NCBI GenBank assembly: GCA_039819095.1
Contig: JBCBSP010000001.1
Location: 427,046 to 491,045, forward strand
Origin: JBCBSP01 sp039819095
GTDB taxonomy: Bacteria; Pseudomonadota; Alphaproteobacteria; Caulobacterales; Maricaulaceae
Length of the DNA: 64,000 nucleotides
Direction: 5' to 3'
Positions within the stretch are counted from its first letter, which is position 1; each line of letters opens with the position of its first letter. A program made the translations under genes and the position numbers. The notes beneath the pieces are model-generated. The model was not told where the DNA came from. It saw nothing but the letters and a program-made list of their open reading frames with translations, and did no database searches. Below are positions 51,951-60,521 of the stretch, piece by piece.

Positions 51951-52514
51951 TCACCCGTCGAGCGCTCTTGCAATCGCTGCGGCGACCGCATCCACGCTGC
52001 CCATGCCATCGACTTCGGCCAGTTTTCCGGCCTCGCGATAAAAGGGAATAAGCGGTGCGGTCTGGGTGTTGTAATTGTTCAGTCGGACCTTGAAGGCCTC
52101 GACCGTATCATCGGCGCGGCCCTCTTCAGCGGCGCGCTTTTCCATGCGGGCGACCAGCTCGTCATCATCAACGACCAGGCGCAGGACCGTATCGACCTTC
52201 CGGCCGCGACCGGCAAGCATGGCGTCCAGCGCTTCAGCCTGGGCGACCGTGCGCGGGAAGCCGTCAAAGATCGCGCCGCCTGCGGCTTCAGCCTCCGGCA
52301 TGCGCTCTTCGATCAGCTCGATGACGATCTCGTCGGAGACCAGATCGCCGCGATCCATGATGCCGGCGACGCGCTCGCCAAGCTCGGTGCCGGCGGTGCG
52401 CGCGGCGCGCAGCATGTCGCCAGTAGACAGCTGGACCCAGCCGCGTTCAGCGACGAGGTTTTTCGCCTGGGTGCCTTTGCCGGCGCCCGGCGGGCCGAAC
52501 ATGATCAGGTTCAT
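51951..52514 (-). CDS. adk: Adenylate kinase
   Basis: Interconverts AMP, ATP and ADP; 187 residues, the short-lid form without the zinc insert. P-loop GPPGAGKGTQAK, AMP-binding LSTGDMLRAA and FDGFPRTVAQAEAL are visible. It overlaps secY by 4 bp (ATGA) at the end of the spc operon, its usual place. Confidence 0.97.
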   Translation of the reverse strand: MNLIMFGPPGAGKGTQAKNLVAERGWVQLSTGDMLRAARTAGTELGERVAGIMDRGDLVSDEIVIELIEERMPEAEAAGGAIFDGFPRTVAQAEALDAMLAGRGRKVDTVLRLVVDDDELVARMEKRAAEEGRADDTVEAFKVRLNNYNTQTAPLIPFYREAGKLAEVDGMGSVDAVAAAIARALDG

Positions 52515-53860
52515 CGCTTGCGGCCCCGCAGCTTGGTCTTCTTGATCAGACCTTCATACTGGTGCGCCAGGAGGTGAGACTGGATCTGGGACACCGTATC
52601 AAGCGTCACCGAGACCACGATGAGCAGCGCGGTGCCGCCGATATAAAAGGGTATCCCGTACTGGGCCCTCAACAGCTCCGGCAGAAGGCAGACGATCGTC
52701 AGATACCCCGCGCCTATGGTCGTCAGGCGCGTGAGCACATAGTCGATATATTCCGCCGTGCGTTTGCCCGGCCGGATCCCCGGCAGGAAGCCGCCGTATT
52801 TCTTCAGATTGTCCGCCGTGTCCTCCGGATTGAACACGATGGAGGTGTAGAAGAAGCAGAAGAAGATGATCAGGAAGGCGTAGAAGGCCATGAAGAGCGG
52901 CTGACCCGGCCCGAGCAGCGCGGTCACCGTGCGCAGCCATTCCGGACCGGACTGGGCGGAGAAGCCCGCCACGGTCGCCGGCAGCAGCAGGAGCGAAGAC
53001 GCGAAGATCGCCGGGATCACGCCTGCGGTGTTCAGCTTCAGCGGCAGGAAGCTGGATTCCCCGCCCATCATGCGGTTGCCGACCTGGCGCTTTGGATACT
53101 GGACAAGCAGTCTTCGCTGGGATCGCTCCATGAACACCACGAAGACCAGCACCGCGATAATGCCCACGATCATGGCGATGATCACCGTGGCGCTGAGCGA
53201 GCCGGTGCGGCCCTGCTCCAGCGTCTGGAACAGCGCCCGCGGCATTTCCGCGATGATGCCGGCGAAGATGATCAGAGACACCCCGTTGCCGACGCCGCGC
53301 GCGGTGATCTGCTCACCCAGCCACAGCAGCATCATCGTGCCGCCCACCAGCGTCACCACAGTGGTGATGCGGAAGAACCAGCCCGGGTCCACAGCGATCG
53401 TCGCACCGCTGGTCGGGTCCGGATTCTCCATGCCGATGGCGATCGCGAAGGCCTGAATGGCGGCCAGAATGACCGTCAGATAGCGCGAATACTGATTGAT
53501 CTGCTTGCGGCCCTGCTCGCCGCCCTCCTTCTTCAGCCGCTCCAGGCTGGGCACGGTGGCCGCCATGAGCTGCATGATGATGGAGGCGGAGATGTAGGGC
53601 ATGACGTTCAAGGCGAATATCGCCATGCGTTCCACGGCGCCGCCGGAGAACACGTTGAACATGCCAAGAATGCCGCTCTGCTGCTGCGCGAACGCATTCG
53701 CGTAGACAGTCGGGTCGATCCCCGGCATCGGCACATAGGTGCCCAGCCGATAGACCATCAGAACGAAGATGGTGAAAAGGATGCGCTTCTGCAGCTCCTT
53801 CGCCTGGGCGAAGGCGCCGAAATTCATGTTTGAGGCAAGCTGTTCAGCGGCTGACGCCAT
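52511..53860 (-). CDS. secY: Protein translocase channel subunit SecY
   Basis: Inner-membrane channel for Sec-dependent export, 449 residues with ten membrane helices. The start GAFAQAKELQKRILFTIFVL, the plug region and the late loop GIRPGKRTAEYIDYVLTRLT are typical. The C-terminal tail (GLIKKTKLRGRKR) contacts SecA and the ribosome. It lies between rplO and adk. Confidence 0.98.
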   Translation of the reverse strand: MASAAEQLASNMNFGAFAQAKELQKRILFTIFVLMVYRLGTYVPMPGIDPTVYANAFAQQQSGILGMFNVFSGGAVERMAIFALNVMPYISASIIMQLMAATVPSLERLKKEGGEQGRKQINQYSRYLTVILAAIQAFAIAIGMENPDPTSGATIAVDPGWFFRITTVVTLVGGTMMLLWLGEQITARGVGNGVSLIIFAGIIAEMPRALFQTLEQGRTGSLSATVIIAMIVGIIAVLVFVVFMERSQRRLLVQYPKRQVGNRMMGGESSFLPLKLNTAGVIPAIFASSLLLLPATVAGFSAQSGPEWLRTVTALLGPGQPLFMAFYAFLIIFFCFFYTSIVFNPEDTADNLKKYGGFLPGIRPGKRTAEYIDYVLTRLTTIGAGYLTIVCLLPELLRAQYGIPFYIGGTALLIVVSVTLDTVSQIQSHLLAHQYEGLIKKTKLRGRKR

Positions 53861-53947
53861 CTTGTCCGTTCACTCCGTGCCGGGCGCGGCGGGACGCCTC
53901 ATTTAAGAAGCGGCGCGGCGCGGAAAAACCCGCGCCGCTGTTCTTTT

Positions 53948-54436
53948 CTACTCTTTGGTCTCAGTTTCGGCCTTGGCCGGAGCGGTCAGGGTCAGCTTGC
54001 CGCCGAGCTTTTCGATCGCAGCGGCCGCCGGCTTCGACGCGCCGGCCACATGCAGATCCAGCTTGGCTTTCAGCTCGCCGCCGCCGATCACGCGCACGCC
54101 GTCCTTGGCGCGGCGGATCACACCGGCCTCGATCAGCGCAGCCGCATCGACCGGCTTCTTCGCGTCCAGCTTCTTTGCATCGACCGCCTGTTGCAGACGG
54201 CCCAACTTGACCTCCGCAAAAATGCGGCGGTTCGGCTTGGTGAAGCCGCGCTTGGGCAGGCGCTGGTGAAGCGGCATCTGACCGCCCTCAAAGCCCTTGA
54301 TGGCGACGCCGGAGCGGGACTTCTGGCCTTTGACGCCGCGTCCGCCGGTTTTGCCCTTGCCAGAGCCGATGCCGCGTCCGACGCGCGTCCGCTCTTTGGT
54401 CGCGCCAGGTTTATCGCGCAGTTCGTTCAAGCGCAT
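53948..54436 (-). CDS. rplO: 50S ribosomal protein L15
   Basis: 162 residues. The Arg/Gly-rich N-terminal extension ERTRVGRGIGSGKGKTGGRG threads into the 23S core, and FEGGQMPLHQRLPKRGF is the L15 signature. A short Lys/Glu-rich C-terminal extension (PAKAETETKE) is present. It follows rpmD by 29 bp. Confidence 0.97.
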   Translation of the reverse strand: MRLNELRDKPGATKERTRVGRGIGSGKGKTGGRGVKGQKSRSGVAIKGFEGGQMPLHQRLPKRGFTKPNRRIFAEVKLGRLQQAVDAKKLDAKKPVDAAALIEAGVIRRAKDGVRVIGGGELKAKLDLHVAGASKPAAAAIEKLGGKLTLTAPAKAETETKE

Positions 54437-54465
54437 GGCTTGGTCTCCTTCAAAGAAGCGACGGC

Positions 54466-54660
54466 TCAGCCGCGCTCCTCAACCACTTCCACGAGGTGAG
54501 CCACCTTCGCGATCATGCCGCGCACCGAAGGCGTGTCCTCCAGCGTGCGTTGTTTGCCGATGCGGCCAAGACCCAGGCCCACAAGCGTCTGAAGTTGATC
54601 CTTCGGACGGCGGATGTGGCTGCCGGTCTGGCGCACGGTAACGGTGTTCTTGTCAGCCAT
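54466..54660 (-). CDS. rpmD: 50S ribosomal protein L30
   Basis: 64 residues. VTVRQTGSHIRRPKDQLQTL and LGLGRIGKQRTLEDTPSVRG are typical of bacterial L30. It is a small protein of the large subunit, between rpsE and rplO. Confidence 0.95.
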   Translation of the reverse strand: MADKNTVTVRQTGSHIRRPKDQLQTLVGLGLGRIGKQRTLEDTPSVRGMIAKVAHLVEVVEERG

Positions 54661-54672
54661 CGATCCGGCTCC

Positions 54673-55263
54673 CTAGGACTCAATCGCTTCAGGCGCGGAT
54701 GCGCCGTCATCGCGACGGGCGACCAGATCGCCAACCTTCAGGCCGCGCTTGGCGGCGACTGAACGCGGGCTGTTCTGACCCTTAAGCGCTTCGAAGGTGG
54801 CGCGGACCATGTTGTACGGGTTCGACGAGCCTGTGGACTTGGCCACCACGTCCTGAACGCCGAGCGATTCCAGCACCGCGCGCATCGGACCGCCGGCGAT
54901 AACGCCGGTGCCCGGAGGCGCCGAACGCAGGATCACCTTGCCCGCGCCCCAACGCCCTTTGGCGTCGTGGTGCAGGGTGCGACCTTCACGCAGCGGGATG
55001 CGAACCATGGTCTTCTTGGCTTCCTCGGTCGCCTTGCGGATGGCTTCCGGCACTTCGCGCGCCTTGCCCTGACCGAAGCCGACACGGCCCTTCTGATCGC
55101 CGACAATGGCGAGCGCGGCGAACTGGAAGTTCCGACCACCCTTCACCGTCTTGGCCACACGGTTGATGTGGACCAGCTTGTCGATCAGTTCGTTTTCGCC
55201 GTCCTCGGCGTCGTTGCGCCGGCGGCGTTCGCCGCGTCCGCCACGATTGTCTTCACGAGCCAT
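54673..55263 (-). CDS. rpsE: 30S ribosomal protein S5
   Basis: 196 residues. A charged Arg/Gly N-terminal extension is followed by the S5 RNA-binding domain with INRVAKTVKGGRNFQFAAL, whose KTVKGGR loop is the spectinomycin-sensitive form, and the C-terminal domain GTGVIAGGPMRAVLESLG. It takes part in decoding accuracy. Confidence 0.97.
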   Translation of the reverse strand: MAREDNRGGRGERRRRNDAEDGENELIDKLVHINRVAKTVKGGRNFQFAALAIVGDQKGRVGFGQGKAREVPEAIRKATEEAKKTMVRIPLREGRTLHHDAKGRWGAGKVILRSAPPGTGVIAGGPMRAVLESLGVQDVVAKSTGSSNPYNMVRATFEALKGQNSPRSVAAKRGLKVGDLVARRDDGASAPEAIES

Positions 55264-55274
55264 CCGCCAATCCC

Positions 55275-55637
55275 CTAGAAGTTCAGACCGCCGTCGCGCG
55301 CAGCGTCGGCGAGGGCTTTGACACGCCCGTGATAGATGAAGCCGCCGCGGTCAAACACGACGTCCTTGAGGCCTTTCTCGATCGCGCGCTTGGCGATGAG
55401 CTCGCCAACCTTGCTCGCCATCTCCACCGTTGCGCCGGTGGCGGCCTCGCCGCGCACGTCCGACTCAGCGGTGGACGCCGAAGCCAGGGTGACGCCTTGC
55501 AGGTCGTCGATGATCTGGGCGTAGATGTGCTTGGAAGACCGGTGCACCGAAAGGCGCGGCCGGCCATTGCCAAGCTTGCGAAGGCGCGTACGCGTGCGTT
55601 GCGCGCGCCGTTGCATTTTTTCGCGTTGGGTCGACAT
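55275..55637 (-). CDS. rplR: 50S ribosomal protein L18
   Basis: 120 residues. RPRLSVHRSSKHIYAQIIDD and VFDRGGFIYHGRVKALADAA are L18 signatures. It binds 5S rRNA together with L5. It lies 11 bp before rpsE. Confidence 0.97.
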   Translation of the reverse strand: MSTQREKMQRRAQRTRTRLRKLGNGRPRLSVHRSSKHIYAQIIDDLQGVTLASASTAESDVRGEAATGATVEMASKVGELIAKRAIEKGLKDVVFDRGGFIYHGRVKALADAARDGGLNF

Positions 55638-55646
55638 CGCCGGGTC

Positions 55647-56180
55647 CTACTTCTTCTTGCCTTCTTTGCGGCGAACCTGTTCGCCAGCATATTTGATGCC
55701 CTTGCCCTTATAGGGCTCCGGCGGGCGGAACTTGCGAATTTCAGCCGCAGTCTGTCCCACCAATTGCTTGTCCGCGCCTTCAATGACCACTTCGGTCGGT
55801 TTCGGCGTAGCGATCTTGATGCCCGGACGCGGCTTGTAGACCACGTCATGGCTGAGCCCGAGCGCAAGCTTCAGGTCCGAGCCCTGCATCTGCGCACGGT
55901 AACCGACGCCCACAAGCTCCAGCGTCTTGGTGAAGCCGCCGGTGACGCCCTCAACCATCGCGTTGATGCGCGCACGTGCGGTGCCCCACATGGCGCGGGC
56001 CGCCTTGGTTTCATTGGCCGGCTTCACGCTCAGACCGTCTTCACCCTGCGAAATCGCAACCGAGTTCGGCGCAGCGAAGCTGAGTTCGCCCTTCGGCCCT
56101 TTGACCGAAATCATGCCGCCTTCGATGTTCGCGGTGACGCCGGACGGGATGGCGACCGGCAGTTTGCCCAATCGAGACAT
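55647..56180 (-). CDS. rplF: 50S ribosomal protein L6
   Basis: 177 residues with the two duplicated L6 domains. SRLGKLPVAIPSGV at the start and the C-terminal RKFRPPEPYKGKGIKYAGE signature are clear. It sits near the GTPase-associated centre. Confidence 0.97.
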   Translation of the reverse strand: MSRLGKLPVAIPSGVTANIEGGMISVKGPKGELSFAAPNSVAISQGEDGLSVKPANETKAARAMWGTARARINAMVEGVTGGFTKTLELVGVGYRAQMQGSDLKLALGLSHDVVYKPRPGIKIATPKPTEVVIEGADKQLVGQTAAEIRKFRPPEPYKGKGIKYAGEQVRRKEGKKK

Positions 56181-56190
56181 CAGCCCCTCC

Positions 56191-56589
56191 CTAGCTCACC
56201 TGGCAAAGAACTTCGCCGCCCACATTATTCTTACGGGCTTCGGAGTCGCTCATCACACCCATCGGGGTGGAGACGATGGCGATGCCGAGGCCGTTCTGAA
56301 TAAGCGGCAGTTCTTTAACCTTGCGGTATTCGCGACGGCCGGGTTTCGACACGCGCATGATCTCTGAAATCACCGGCTGGCCTTCATAATACTTCAACTC
56401 GATCTCGAACGCGTTGAAGCCATGGGCGTCGGTGGTTTCGGTGTAGCCGCGGATATATCCCTCCGCCAGAAGCACTTCGAGCACGCGCTTGCGCAGCTTC
56501 GAAGCCGGGGTCGCGACCGTGGTCCGCTTGCGAAGGATCGCATTGCGGATGCGGGTCAGCATATCACCCAGAGGATCAGTCACAGACAT
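56191..56589 (-). CDS. rpsH: 30S ribosomal protein S8
   Basis: 132 residues. TDPLGDMLTRIRNAILRKRT at the start and the C-terminal GLGIAIVSTPMGVMSD..VGGEVLC block identify S8. It binds the central domain of 16S rRNA and in E. coli represses the spc operon. Confidence 0.97.
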   Translation of the reverse strand: MSVTDPLGDMLTRIRNAILRKRTTVATPASKLRKRVLEVLLAEGYIRGYTETTDAHGFNAFEIELKYYEGQPVISEIMRVSKPGRREYRKVKELPLIQNGLGIAIVSTPMGVMSDSEARKNNVGGEVLCQVS

Positions 56590-56600
56590 GAGCGCCTCCC

Positions 56601-56906
56601 TTACCAGCTCGACTTGACCATGCCCGGGATAAGCCCGTGGCTGGCCAGATCACGAAGCGCGATGCGCGACATTTTCAGACGACGATAGTAAGCGCGCGGA
56701 CGCCCGCTCACTTCGCAACGATTGCGCACGCGCGTGGGCGCGGAGTTGCGCGGAAGACCCGCCAGCTTCAGCTGGGCGGCGAACCGCTCTTCAACAGGCA
56801 GCGACTTGTCGCGGGCCACGGCTTTCAGCCGCTCACGCTTGGCCGCATACCGCTTGGCCAACCGCTTGACGCGCTCATTACGCTCGACGGCGCTTTTCTT
56901 AGCCAT
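56601..56906 (-). CDS. rpsN: 30S ribosomal protein S14 (zinc-free type)
   Basis: 101 residues. The long form without the CxxC..CxxC zinc motif; only one Cys (RNRCEVSGRPRAYYRRL). SRIALRDLASHGLIPGMVKS is the universal end. It lies between rplE and rpsH. Confidence 0.97.
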   Translation of the reverse strand: MAKKSAVERNERVKRLAKRYAAKRERLKAVARDKSLPVEERFAAQLKLAGLPRNSAPTRVRNRCEVSGRPRAYYRRLKMSRIALRDLASHGLIPGMVKSSW

Positions 56907-56957
56907 TCAATCCTCTCCTGGCGTGCGGCCCCACCTTGGGCCCGCGCTCCTGCTGCG

Positions 56958-57518
56958 TTAGTTCGAGAATGGGAAATCAAACTCGGCCAGCAGGGCCTTC
57001 GCTTCCTCGTTATTGGGTGCAGTGGTGCACACCACGATGTCCATGCCCCGGATCTTCTCGACCTTATCGTAGTTGATCTCCGGGAAAACGATGTGCTCTT
57101 TCAAACCCATCGCGTAGTTGCCACGACCGTCAAAGCTCTTGCCGTTCAGCCCGCGGAAATCGCGAACGCGCGGCAGAGCGATCGTCACCAGACGGTCGAG
57201 AAATTCATACATGCGGTCGCCGCGAAGCGTGACCTTGGCGCCAATCACCTGCTCTTCGCGCAGCTTGAAGCCGGCGATCGACTTCTTGGCGCGGGTCGGC
57301 TGCGGCTTCTGGCCGGCGATCGCTTCAAGGTCGGCAAGGGCGCCCTGGATCTTTTTGGAATCCTGGGACGCTTCGCCAACGCCCATATTGATCACGACCT
57401 TCTCAAGGCGCGGGATCTGCATCTCGTTCGCGTAGCCGAACTTCTCTTTGATGCGCGCGCGAATTTCATCGCGATAGCGCGTCTTGAGGCGCGGCTCGTA
57501 GGTCGCGGTCTCAGCCAT
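56958..57518 (-). CDS. rplE: 50S ribosomal protein L5
   Basis: 186 residues from the ATG at 57518; the frame is open upstream inside rplX but without similarity. IPRLEKVVINMGVGEA, KKSIAGFKLREEQVIGAKVT and FPEINYDKVEKIRGMDIVV are L5 signatures. It binds 5S rRNA and P-site tRNA. It overlaps rplX by 8 bp. Confidence 0.97.
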   Translation of the reverse strand: MAETATYEPRLKTRYRDEIRARIKEKFGYANEMQIPRLEKVVINMGVGEASQDSKKIQGALADLEAIAGQKPQPTRAKKSIAGFKLREEQVIGAKVTLRGDRMYEFLDRLVTIALPRVRDFRGLNGKSFDGRGNYAMGLKEHIVFPEINYDKVEKIRGMDIVVCTTAPNNEEAKALLAEFDFPFSN

Positions 57519-57828
57519 CGATAACCTCACCGGATTTCTTGGCGAAACGGACTTTCTTGCCGTCATCGCCCACCTTGAAGCCGACACGGGTCGGCTCGCC
57601 GGTTTTCGGATCAACCAGAGCCACGTTCGACAGGTCGAGCGCCGCTTCTTTCTCTTCAATGCCGCCCGGCGTGGTCTGGGTCGCGCGATTATGGCGCTTG
57701 ACCATGTTCACGCCGGCCACAAACACACGGCCCTCGTCAGGAACGACGCGGGTGACTTCGCCGGTCTTGCCCTTGTCGCGGCCGACCAGCACGGCGACCT
57801 TGTCGCCCTTCTTGATCTTCGCAGCCAT
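57511..57828 (-). CDS. rplX: 50S ribosomal protein L24
   Basis: 105 residues. The KOW motif (KIKKGDKVAVLVGRDKGKTG) and GVNMVKRHNRATQTTPGGI are typical. It is an early assembly protein near the exit tunnel. It lies 2 bp after rplN and overlaps rplE. Confidence 0.97.
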   Translation of the reverse strand: MAAKIKKGDKVAVLVGRDKGKTGEVTRVVPDEGRVFVAGVNMVKRHNRATQTTPGGIEEKEAALDLSNVALVDPKTGEPTRVGFKVGDDGKKVRFAKKSGEVIDG

Positions 57829-57830
57829 GA

Positions 57831-58199
57831 CTACAGCACCTCCGGCGCGAGCGAGACGATTTTCATTTGCTGCTTGGCGCGCAGCTCACGCGGCACCGGG
57901 CCAAAGATCCGGGTGCCGATCGGCTCGTTATTATTGTTCAGAAGCACCGCGGCGTTGTTGTCGAAGCGAATGACGCTGCCATCGCGACGCTTGATGTCGC
58001 GCGCAGTGCGCACGACGACGGCGCGGCGCACGTCACCCTTCTTCACACGGCCCTTCGGTGCGGCCTCCTTAATGGAGACCACGATGATGTCGCCCACGCC
58101 GGCATACCGGCGCTTGGCTCCGCCCAGCACCTTGATGCACTGAACGCGGCGCGCGCCGGAATTGTCGGCGACATCGAGATTGGTCTGCATCTGGATCAT
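57831..58199 (-). CDS. rplN: 50S ribosomal protein L14
   Basis: 122 residues. NLDVADNSGARRVQCIKVLG and KKGDVRRAVVVRTARDIKRR are diagnostic; it contacts 16S helix 44 in a subunit bridge. It begins the spc-type section, 44 bp after rpsQ. Confidence 0.97.
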   Translation of the reverse strand: MIQMQTNLDVADNSGARRVQCIKVLGGAKRRYAGVGDIIVVSIKEAAPKGRVKKGDVRRAVVVRTARDIKRRDGSVIRFDNNAAVLLNNNNEPIGTRIFGPVPRELRAKQQMKIVSLAPEVL

Positions 58200-58243
58200 G
58201 ACGATCCCCCGTCAGGTGGTTGTGATCGATACGGAAAAGGCGC

Positions 58244-58480
58244 TCAGGCCTGCTCCGCGACGATCTCCCACCGCTTCAACTTCGACTTCGGCGAGCATTC
58301 CTGAATCTGAACGCGGTCACCGACCTTCTTTCCATTGGCCTCGTCGTGCGCATGGTATTTCTTCGACCGGCGCACGGTCTTGCGCAGGAGCGGGTGCAGG
58401 AAGGTGCGTTCCACGCGGACCACAACCGTCTTGTCCTGTTTGTCGCTCACCACGACGCCTTGCAAAATGCGCTTCGGCAT
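58244..58480 (-). CDS. rpsQ: 30S ribosomal protein S17
   Basis: 78 residues. RILQGVVVSDKQDKTVVVRV and YHAHDEANGKKVGDRVQIQE identify S17, a primary 16S-binding OB-fold protein. It follows rpmC by 5 bp. Confidence 0.96.
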   Translation of the reverse strand: MPKRILQGVVVSDKQDKTVVVRVERTFLHPLLRKTVRRSKKYHAHDEANGKKVGDRVQIQECSPKSKLKRWEIVAEQA

Positions 58481-58485
58481 CGCCC

Positions 58486-58689
58486 TTAGCTCCCTTGGCT
58501 TTCAAGCGCGCGCTGACGCTGAACGGTCTTGATGCGGGCGATATCCCGGCGGACCTTCTGGTAGCGCGCGGTGTTCTCAAGCTGGCCGGTGGCCTGCTGG
58601 AACCGCAAATTGAACTGTTCTTTCTTCAGCTTGACGAGCTCGTCCTGAAGCTGATCGTCGCTCATGGCGCGGGCGTCTTCACCAGTCAT
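58486..58689 (-). CDS. rpmC: 50S ribosomal protein L29
   Basis: 67 residues in two helices. LQDELVKLKKEQFNLRFQQA and RRDIARIKTVQRQR are typical. It sits at the tunnel exit near the trigger factor site. Its start shares one base with the rplP stop. Confidence 0.95.
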   Translation of the reverse strand: MTGEDARAMSDDQLQDELVKLKKEQFNLRFQQATGQLENTARYQKVRRDIARIKTVQRQRALESQGS

Positions 58690-59120
58690 TACGCCGCCTC
58701 CCCGCGTTGCTCGCCAGGACGGGTCACAATCTTGGTCTTGATCGGCAGCTTCGCCGCGCCGAGGCGCAGCGCTTCACGCGCGACCTCGTCATCGACGCCG
58801 TCGATCTCGAACATGATCCGGCCCGGCTTGACCTTGGCCACCCAGTATTCCGGCGACCCCTTACCTTTACCCATCCGGACTTCGGTCGGCTTCTTGGAAA
58901 CCGGCAGATCCGGGAAGATGCGAATCCAGACGCGGCCGGCACGCTTCATGTGACGCGTGATGGCCCGGCGGGTGGCTTCGATCTGGCGCGCGGTGACGCG
59001 CTCCGGCTCGATCGCCTTCAGCCCGTAGGAGCCGAAGTTCAGCGTGTAACCGCCCTTCGCCTCGCCTTTGATCCGGCCCTTGTGGGCCTTGCGGAATTTG
59101 GTGCGCTTCGGTTGAAGCAT
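58689..59120 (-). CDS. rplP: 50S ribosomal protein L16
   Basis: 143 residues. QPKRTKFRKAHKGR, the RQIEATRRAITRHMKR block and RMGKGKGSPEYWVAKVKPG are L16 signatures. It helps position the A-site tRNA. It lies 18 bp after rpsC. Confidence 0.97.
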   Translation of the reverse strand: MLQPKRTKFRKAHKGRIKGEAKGGYTLNFGSYGLKAIEPERVTARQIEATRRAITRHMKRAGRVWIRIFPDLPVSKKPTEVRMGKGKGSPEYWVAKVKPGRIMFEIDGVDDEVAREALRLGAAKLPIKTKIVTRPGEQRGEAA

Positions 59121-59138
59121 GACGTCCTCCGGCCCTGT

Positions 59139-59843
59139 CTATGCGGCTTGGCGGCCCGAGCGGGCGCGCTGTTCACCGGAATCCTGCAGACGGCGTTCCT
59201 GGGCCATCGGATCATGCTCGAGGATCTCACCTTTGTAGATCCACACCTTGATCCCGATAATGCCCATCGCAGTCTTGGCTTCGGCGAAGCCATAATCGAT
59301 ATCCGCGCGCAGGGTGTGCAGCGGCACGGACCCTTCGGCGTATTGTTCGGTCCGCGCGATCTCCGCGCCGCCGAGACGGCCGCCGCAGAGAATCTTGCAG
59401 CCCAGAGCGCCCATGCGCATGGCCGACTGCATCGACCGCTTCATGGCGCGGCGGAACGCAACACGGCGCTCCAGCTGCTGCGCGATGCTTTCAGCGACCA
59501 GGTTGGCGTCGATCTCAGGCTTGCGCACCTCAACAAGGTTAAGGAACACTTCGCCATCGACCATGTCGGCGATCTTGCGTCGCAGCCGCTCAATGTCCGC
59601 GCCCTTCTTGCCGATCACCACGCCCGGGCGGGCGGTGTGGATCGTGACGCGACACTTCTTGTGCGGACGCTCGATGACGATGCGCGAGATCGAAGCGCTT
59701 TTCAGCTCGTCCTTCAGATACTTGCGGATCTTGATGTCTTCGTGCAGCAGGTTGGCGTACTCCTCGCCGCGCGCGAACCAACGGGATTCCCAAGTCCGGT
59801 TGATGCCGACGCGAAGGCCGATCGGATTGACTTTCTGGCCCAT
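59139..59843 (-). CDS. rpsC: 30S ribosomal protein S3
   Basis: 234 residues. A KH type 2 RNA-binding domain shows VVIGKKGADIERLRRKI (GKKG loop), and the C-terminal domain ends GIIGIKVWIYKGEIL. It lines the mRNA entry. Its ATG overlaps the rplV stop by one base. Confidence 0.98.
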   Translation of the reverse strand: MGQKVNPIGLRVGINRTWESRWFARGEEYANLLHEDIKIRKYLKDELKSASISRIVIERPHKKCRVTIHTARPGVVIGKKGADIERLRRKIADMVDGEVFLNLVEVRKPEIDANLVAESIAQQLERRVAFRRAMKRSMQSAMRMGALGCKILCGGRLGGAEIARTEQYAEGSVPLHTLRADIDYGFAEAKTAMGIIGIKVWIYKGEILEHDPMAQERRLQDSGEQRARSGRQAA

Positions 59844-60223
59844 CAGGCGGCCTCCTCAACTTCGCGCACGACGATGGTGAGTTCGGAGAAGGGCTTCAGG
59901 ATTTTCGCGCCGCGACCGCGGGCGCGCGCCCTGAAGCGCTTCATCACCAGGTTCTTGCCGACATAGGCTTCGGACACGACAAGGCTGTCGATATCCAGGC
60001 CATGATTGTTTTCCGCGTTCGCAATCGCGCTCTCGAGCGCCTTCTTCACGTCCTGCGCGATGCGCTTGCGCGAGAAGGTCAGATCGCTGAGCGCGCGCTC
60101 CACCTTCTTGCCGCGGATCATCGCCGCCACAAGATTCAGCTTCTGCGGGCTCGTGCGGATCATCCGCAGCTTCGCGCGCGCCTCGTTTTCGGCGACGCGG
60201 CGGGGGTTTTTCGCCTGACCCAT
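59843..60223 (-). CDS. rplV: 50S ribosomal protein L22
   Basis: 126 residues. RTSPQKLNLVAAMIRGKKVE and FRARARGRGAKILKPFSELT (the extended hairpin reaching into the exit tunnel) identify L22. It lies 3 bp after rpsS. Confidence 0.97.
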   Translation of the reverse strand: MGQAKNPRRVAENEARAKLRMIRTSPQKLNLVAAMIRGKKVERALSDLTFSRKRIAQDVKKALESAIANAENNHGLDIDSLVVSEAYVGKNLVMKRFRARARGRGAKILKPFSELTIVVREVEEAA

Positions 60224-60226
60224 CGC

Positions 60227-60505
60227 TTACTTCCTCTTGGCCTTCTTGTCGGCCGCGTGCCCGTAATAGGTGCGCGACGGCGCGAATTCGCCGAGCTTGT
60301 GGCCGACCATGTCTTCGGTCACCAGCACCGGCACAAACTTGTTGCCGTTATGAACCTGGAACGTCAGGCCGATGAATTGCGGCATGATCGTCGAGCGGCG
60401 CGACCAGGTCTTGATCGCTTGCTTGCGCCCGGCGGCGTGAGCCGCTTCCGCTTTTTTCAGGAGGTATCCGTCGACAAACGGACCTTTCCAGACTGAACGA
60501 GGCAT
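60227..60505 (-). CDS. rpsS: 30S ribosomal protein S19
   Basis: 92 residues. PRSVWKGPFVD at the start and GHKLGEFAPSRTYYGHAADK at the end are universal. It lies in the head of the small subunit near S13. Confidence 0.97.
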   Translation of the reverse strand: MPRSVWKGPFVDGYLLKKAEAAHAAGRKQAIKTWSRRSTIMPQFIGLTFQVHNGNKFVPVLVTEDMVGHKLGEFAPSRTYYGHAADKKAKRK

Positions 60506-60521
60506 GTCCTACCGCGCTCCC

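Noticed and set aside
52562..53833. Plus-strand open frame of 423 codons opposite secY
   Set aside because: His/Arg/Asp-rich composition typical of an antisense shadow of a membrane protein gene.
58707..59966. Plus-strand open frame of 419 codons across rplP, rpsC and rplV
   Set aside because: It spans three well-identified ribosomal genes on the opposite strand; a shadow.
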